A stretch of 64,000 bases of DNA from CAVVSD01 sp963757125 (GTDB lineage: Bacteria; Actinomycetota; Thermoleophilia; Solirubrobacterales; Solirubrobacteraceae): the NCBI GenBank assembly GCA_963757125.1, contig CAVWQP010000009.1:1612001-1676000 (forward strand), written 5' to 3'. Numbering within the stretch: position 1 is the stretch's first letter; the number at the start of each line of letters is the position of its first letter. Below are positions 61,546 through 64,000 of this stretch, one piece after another. A model generated the notes under the pieces. It did not search any database. It saw only the letters and a list, made by a program, of their open reading frames with translations, and was not told the origin of the DNA. The position numbers and the translations under genes were made by a program.

Positions 61546-64000
61546 CTACTCAGCGACAGCCGAATCCACGGGGTCTGCAGGACTTCCGCCGTCGCGCTCG
61601 CGGAGGTTCGCGATCACGCGCTCGACATCGGCCTCCGCGACGAGCACCTGACGGGGCTTGGAGCCCTCGTAGCCGGAGATGACGTTGCGCCGCTCGAGCA
61701 TGTCGATGAGGCGTCCCGCGCGGGTGTAGCCCAGCCGCAGACGCCGCTGCAGCATCGACGTCGACGCCGTCCCCATCTCCACGACGAGACGGATCGCGTC
61801 CTCGAGCAGCGGGTCCTCGTCGGGGCTGAACGCGTCGTCGCCGGCGGCGCTCACCTCGTCGCCGTCGCCCTCGGCCTCCTCGAGCAGCTCCTCGCGGAAC
61901 TCCGGCTCGCCCTGCTTGCGCCAGAACTCCGTGATCGCCTCGATCTGCGGCTCGTCGATGTAGGCGCCCTGGATGCGCTGCAGCCGCGACGTGCCGACGG
62001 GCGAGAAGAGCATGTCGCCCTGCCCCAGCAGCGACTCGGCGCCGTTCTGGTCGAGGATGACGCGGGAGTCGGTCTGCGAGGACACCGCGAACGCGATCCG
62101 CGACGGCACGTTCGCCTTGATCATGCCCGTGATCACGTCGACCCGCGGGGACTGCGTCGCGAGCACGAGGTGGATGCCGACCGCGCGCGCCTTCTGGGCG
62201 AGGCGGATGATCGAGTCCTCGACGTCGGCCGGCGCGACCATCATGAGGTCGGCGAGCTCGTCGATGACGCACAGGATGTACGGCAGCGCCTTCTCGCCGC
62301 GCTCCTCGCGCACGCGGTTGAGCTCGATGAGCGACCGCGTGCGCGGCGAGCGACATGATCGAGTAGCGCTCCTCCATCTCCCTCACGAGGTTCTGCAGCG
62401 CGTTGGCGGCCATCCGCGGGCTCGTGATGACCGGCGTGAGCAGGTGCGGGATCGACTCGTAGTGGTTGAGCTCGACCTGCTTGGGGTCGACGAGGACGAG
62501 CCGCACGTCGTGGGGCGTCGCGCGCAGCAGGATGCTCGAGAGCATCGCGTTGATCGCGCCCGACTTGCCCGCGCCGGTCGTGCCCGCGACGAGCAGGTGC
62601 GGCATCTTCGCGAGGTCCGCGCCGATCGCCTTGCCGCCGACGTCCTTGCCCAGCCAGACCGTGAGCGGCGACCAGTCCTCCGGCGGGTCCTGGAAGACGT
62701 CGCCGAGCTGCACGATCCGGCGGCGCTGGTTGGGGACCTCGACGCCGACGGCCGTCTTGCCGGGGACCGGCGCGAGGATGCGGATGTCCGTCGCGGCGAG
62801 CGCGTAGGCGAGGTCGTCCTTGAGCTGGGCGACCTTGCTCATCTTGATGCCGGGCGCGAGGCGCAGCTCGTACCGCGTGATGTGCGGGCCGGCGACCATG
62901 CCGATGATCTTCGCCTGGACGCCGAAGTGGCCGAGCGCCTCGATGAGTGCGCCCGGCCGTGCGCTCCTGCCCTGCGGTGTCGGGCTTGCTCTGCTCGGCG
63001 CTGGAGCGCTTGAGGATGTTGGGGCGGGGCGGCTTCCACTGGAACGACGGGTCGTCGGTGATCGAGCCGCGCAGCCGTCCCTGCGGGGTGAGGTCCTCGG
63101 GGCGGATCTCCATGACGCCGTCGGGCTCGGGCTCGTCGTCCTCCTCCGTCCTCGACGGGCTCCTCCGCGACCGGATCGGGCTCCGGCTCCGGGATCTCGG
63201 GCTCGGGCAGCTCGGGCTCGTCGTCCGGGTCGCCGAAGATGTCCGGGTAGCGCAGGTGGGCGTCGAGGGACGGGGCGCGCACCATCGTCTGGGTGACGTG
63301 CACCTCCTCGTCCTCGGGCTCCGGCGGCGCGACGGGCTCCGGGCGCGGCGCCCGCTGCGGCACGGCGGTCCGGATCGCGCGCGTCGTGTCGGTCACGCCG
63401 GAGTGCGTCGCGCGGATGACGCCGGCGATCGACGCCCCGGTGAGCAGGATGACCCCGGCGATGAAGAGGAAGACGGCGAGGATGTGCGCGCCGACGGTCC
63501 CGATGGCCTTCGTGCTGCCGTAGGAGCAGGGCCTCGCCCACGACGCCGCCGTGGTCCTCCATCCAGGGGCCGTTCCACCAGCCCGGGCGCACGCCGTCGG
63601 CGCCGAGGCCGAACGTGCCGGCGGCCAGGGCGAGCGTGACCGCCCCGAAGAGGCAGAGCGCTCCGGCGCGCAACGGGCGGACGGCCGGCAGCACCGGCCG
63701 CAGCACGACGAGCGCGCCGATCAGGGCCAGGACGACCGGCACGGCGTAGGCGACCTCGCCCACGACCCGCCGCAGGCCGTTCGTGACGGCTTCGCCCGCA
63801 GCGCCCGCCTCCCACCCCAGCCAGAGCGGGAAGACGAGGAACACCGCGATCGCCACGAGGCCCAGGCCGACGATGTCCAGCTGGCGCTGGTCGAGGACGG
63901 GCAGGCGCAGCGACGCGACCGACGACCGGCGCGCGCGGCGTCGCGGCGCGGGCTTGGATGCGCGCTTCGGCGCCTTCTTCGTGGTGCGGGCAGGGGGCAT
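61546..64000 (-). CDS. ftsK: DNA translocase FtsK/SpoIIIE (four frameshifts)
   Basis: Read in pieces, this is a full FtsK. It starts at the window edge with basic residues and about four membrane helices (VGLGLVAIAVFLVFPLWLGW and others). A Glu/Pro-rich linker follows, then the motor with HFGVQAKIIGMVAGPHITRY, LVAGTTGAGKSGAINAMLSS as Walker A and ILCVIDELADLMMVAPADVE as Walker B. The gamma winged helix is EMGTASTSMLQRRLRLGYTR with AGRLIDMLERRNVISGYEGS. The frame breaks near 63524, 63147, 62971 and 62347; each looks like one extra base. FtsK is needed for chromosome segregation, so the breaks are almost surely errors. The start may lie further upstream. Confidence 0.9.

Overview
The window is 64 kb of very GC-rich, gene-dense chromosomal DNA from an actinobacterium. 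Several traits together suggest the class Thermoleophilia (Solirubrobacterales-like): strong G/C bias at third codon positions, many GTG starts, an Rv2578c-type radical SAM gene, MurT/GatD, RNase Y next to a recA-recX-cinA neighbourhood, and a succinylase-type lysine pathway. That placement is an inference from gene content; no 16S or marker search was possible. No rRNA, tRNA, CRISPR array, phage or insertion sequence was recognised. The one mobile element seen is an intein.

Layout. 0-11 kb: accessory metabolism and transport: two MFS exporters, an amino-acid-oxidase-like flavoenzyme with an acyl-CoA ligase, a PLP decarboxylase, an SDR, membrane proteins and a ring-cleaving-dioxygenase-like VOC protein. 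11.8-14.5 kb: a terminator hairpin, a DtxR-like operator, a SirB1-like protein, and a styrene-monooxygenase-like flavoprotein with an EthD-like partner beside a LysR protein that has only its DNA-binding half. 15.7-17.8 kb: three tandem copies of an unrecognised secreted protein, the third broken. 18-24.6 kb: a SigB-type sigma factor (with a SigB-type promoter) in a row with a K+/H+ antiporter and three more genes, opposite an RsbW-like ATPase. 24.6-31 kb: cell-envelope genes (uppP, a lipid kinase, murT, a methyltransferase, gatD). 31-34.7 kb: a complete osmoprotectant ABC importer. 35-49.4 kb: housekeeping genes: RlmA-like, MazG-like, hflX, dapE-dapC-dapD, a MatB-like ligase with an enoyl-CoA hydratase, dapF, miaA, a FIST protein, an SDR and MscS. 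49.5-64 kb: an intein-containing radical SAM gene under a perfect LexA box, miaB, a secreted repeat protein, rny, a decayed alcohol dehydrogenase, recX, recA, thpR, cinA, a RodZ-like protein and ftsK.

How the genes work together. Several runs are joined by ATGA/GTGA stop-start overlaps (lipid kinase-murT-methyltransferase-gatD; the osmoprotectant operon; dapE-dapC-dapD; MatB-like-hydratase; RodZ-like-cinA; recX-ADH), so co-expression is likely. Osmotic and envelope stress is a recurring theme: SigB-type sigma plus antiporter, osmoprotectant importer, MscS, uppP and MurT/GatD.

Caution on sequence quality. At least fifteen reading-frame breaks occur, several in genes that are essential or nearly so (ftsK with four, miaA, dapD, dapC), mostly at short G or C runs where one base restores a family-like protein. 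I read most of these as assembly or sequencing errors. Three loci (truncated-haemoglobin remnant, third secreted paralogue, alcohol dehydrogenase) look broken by more than single-base slips.
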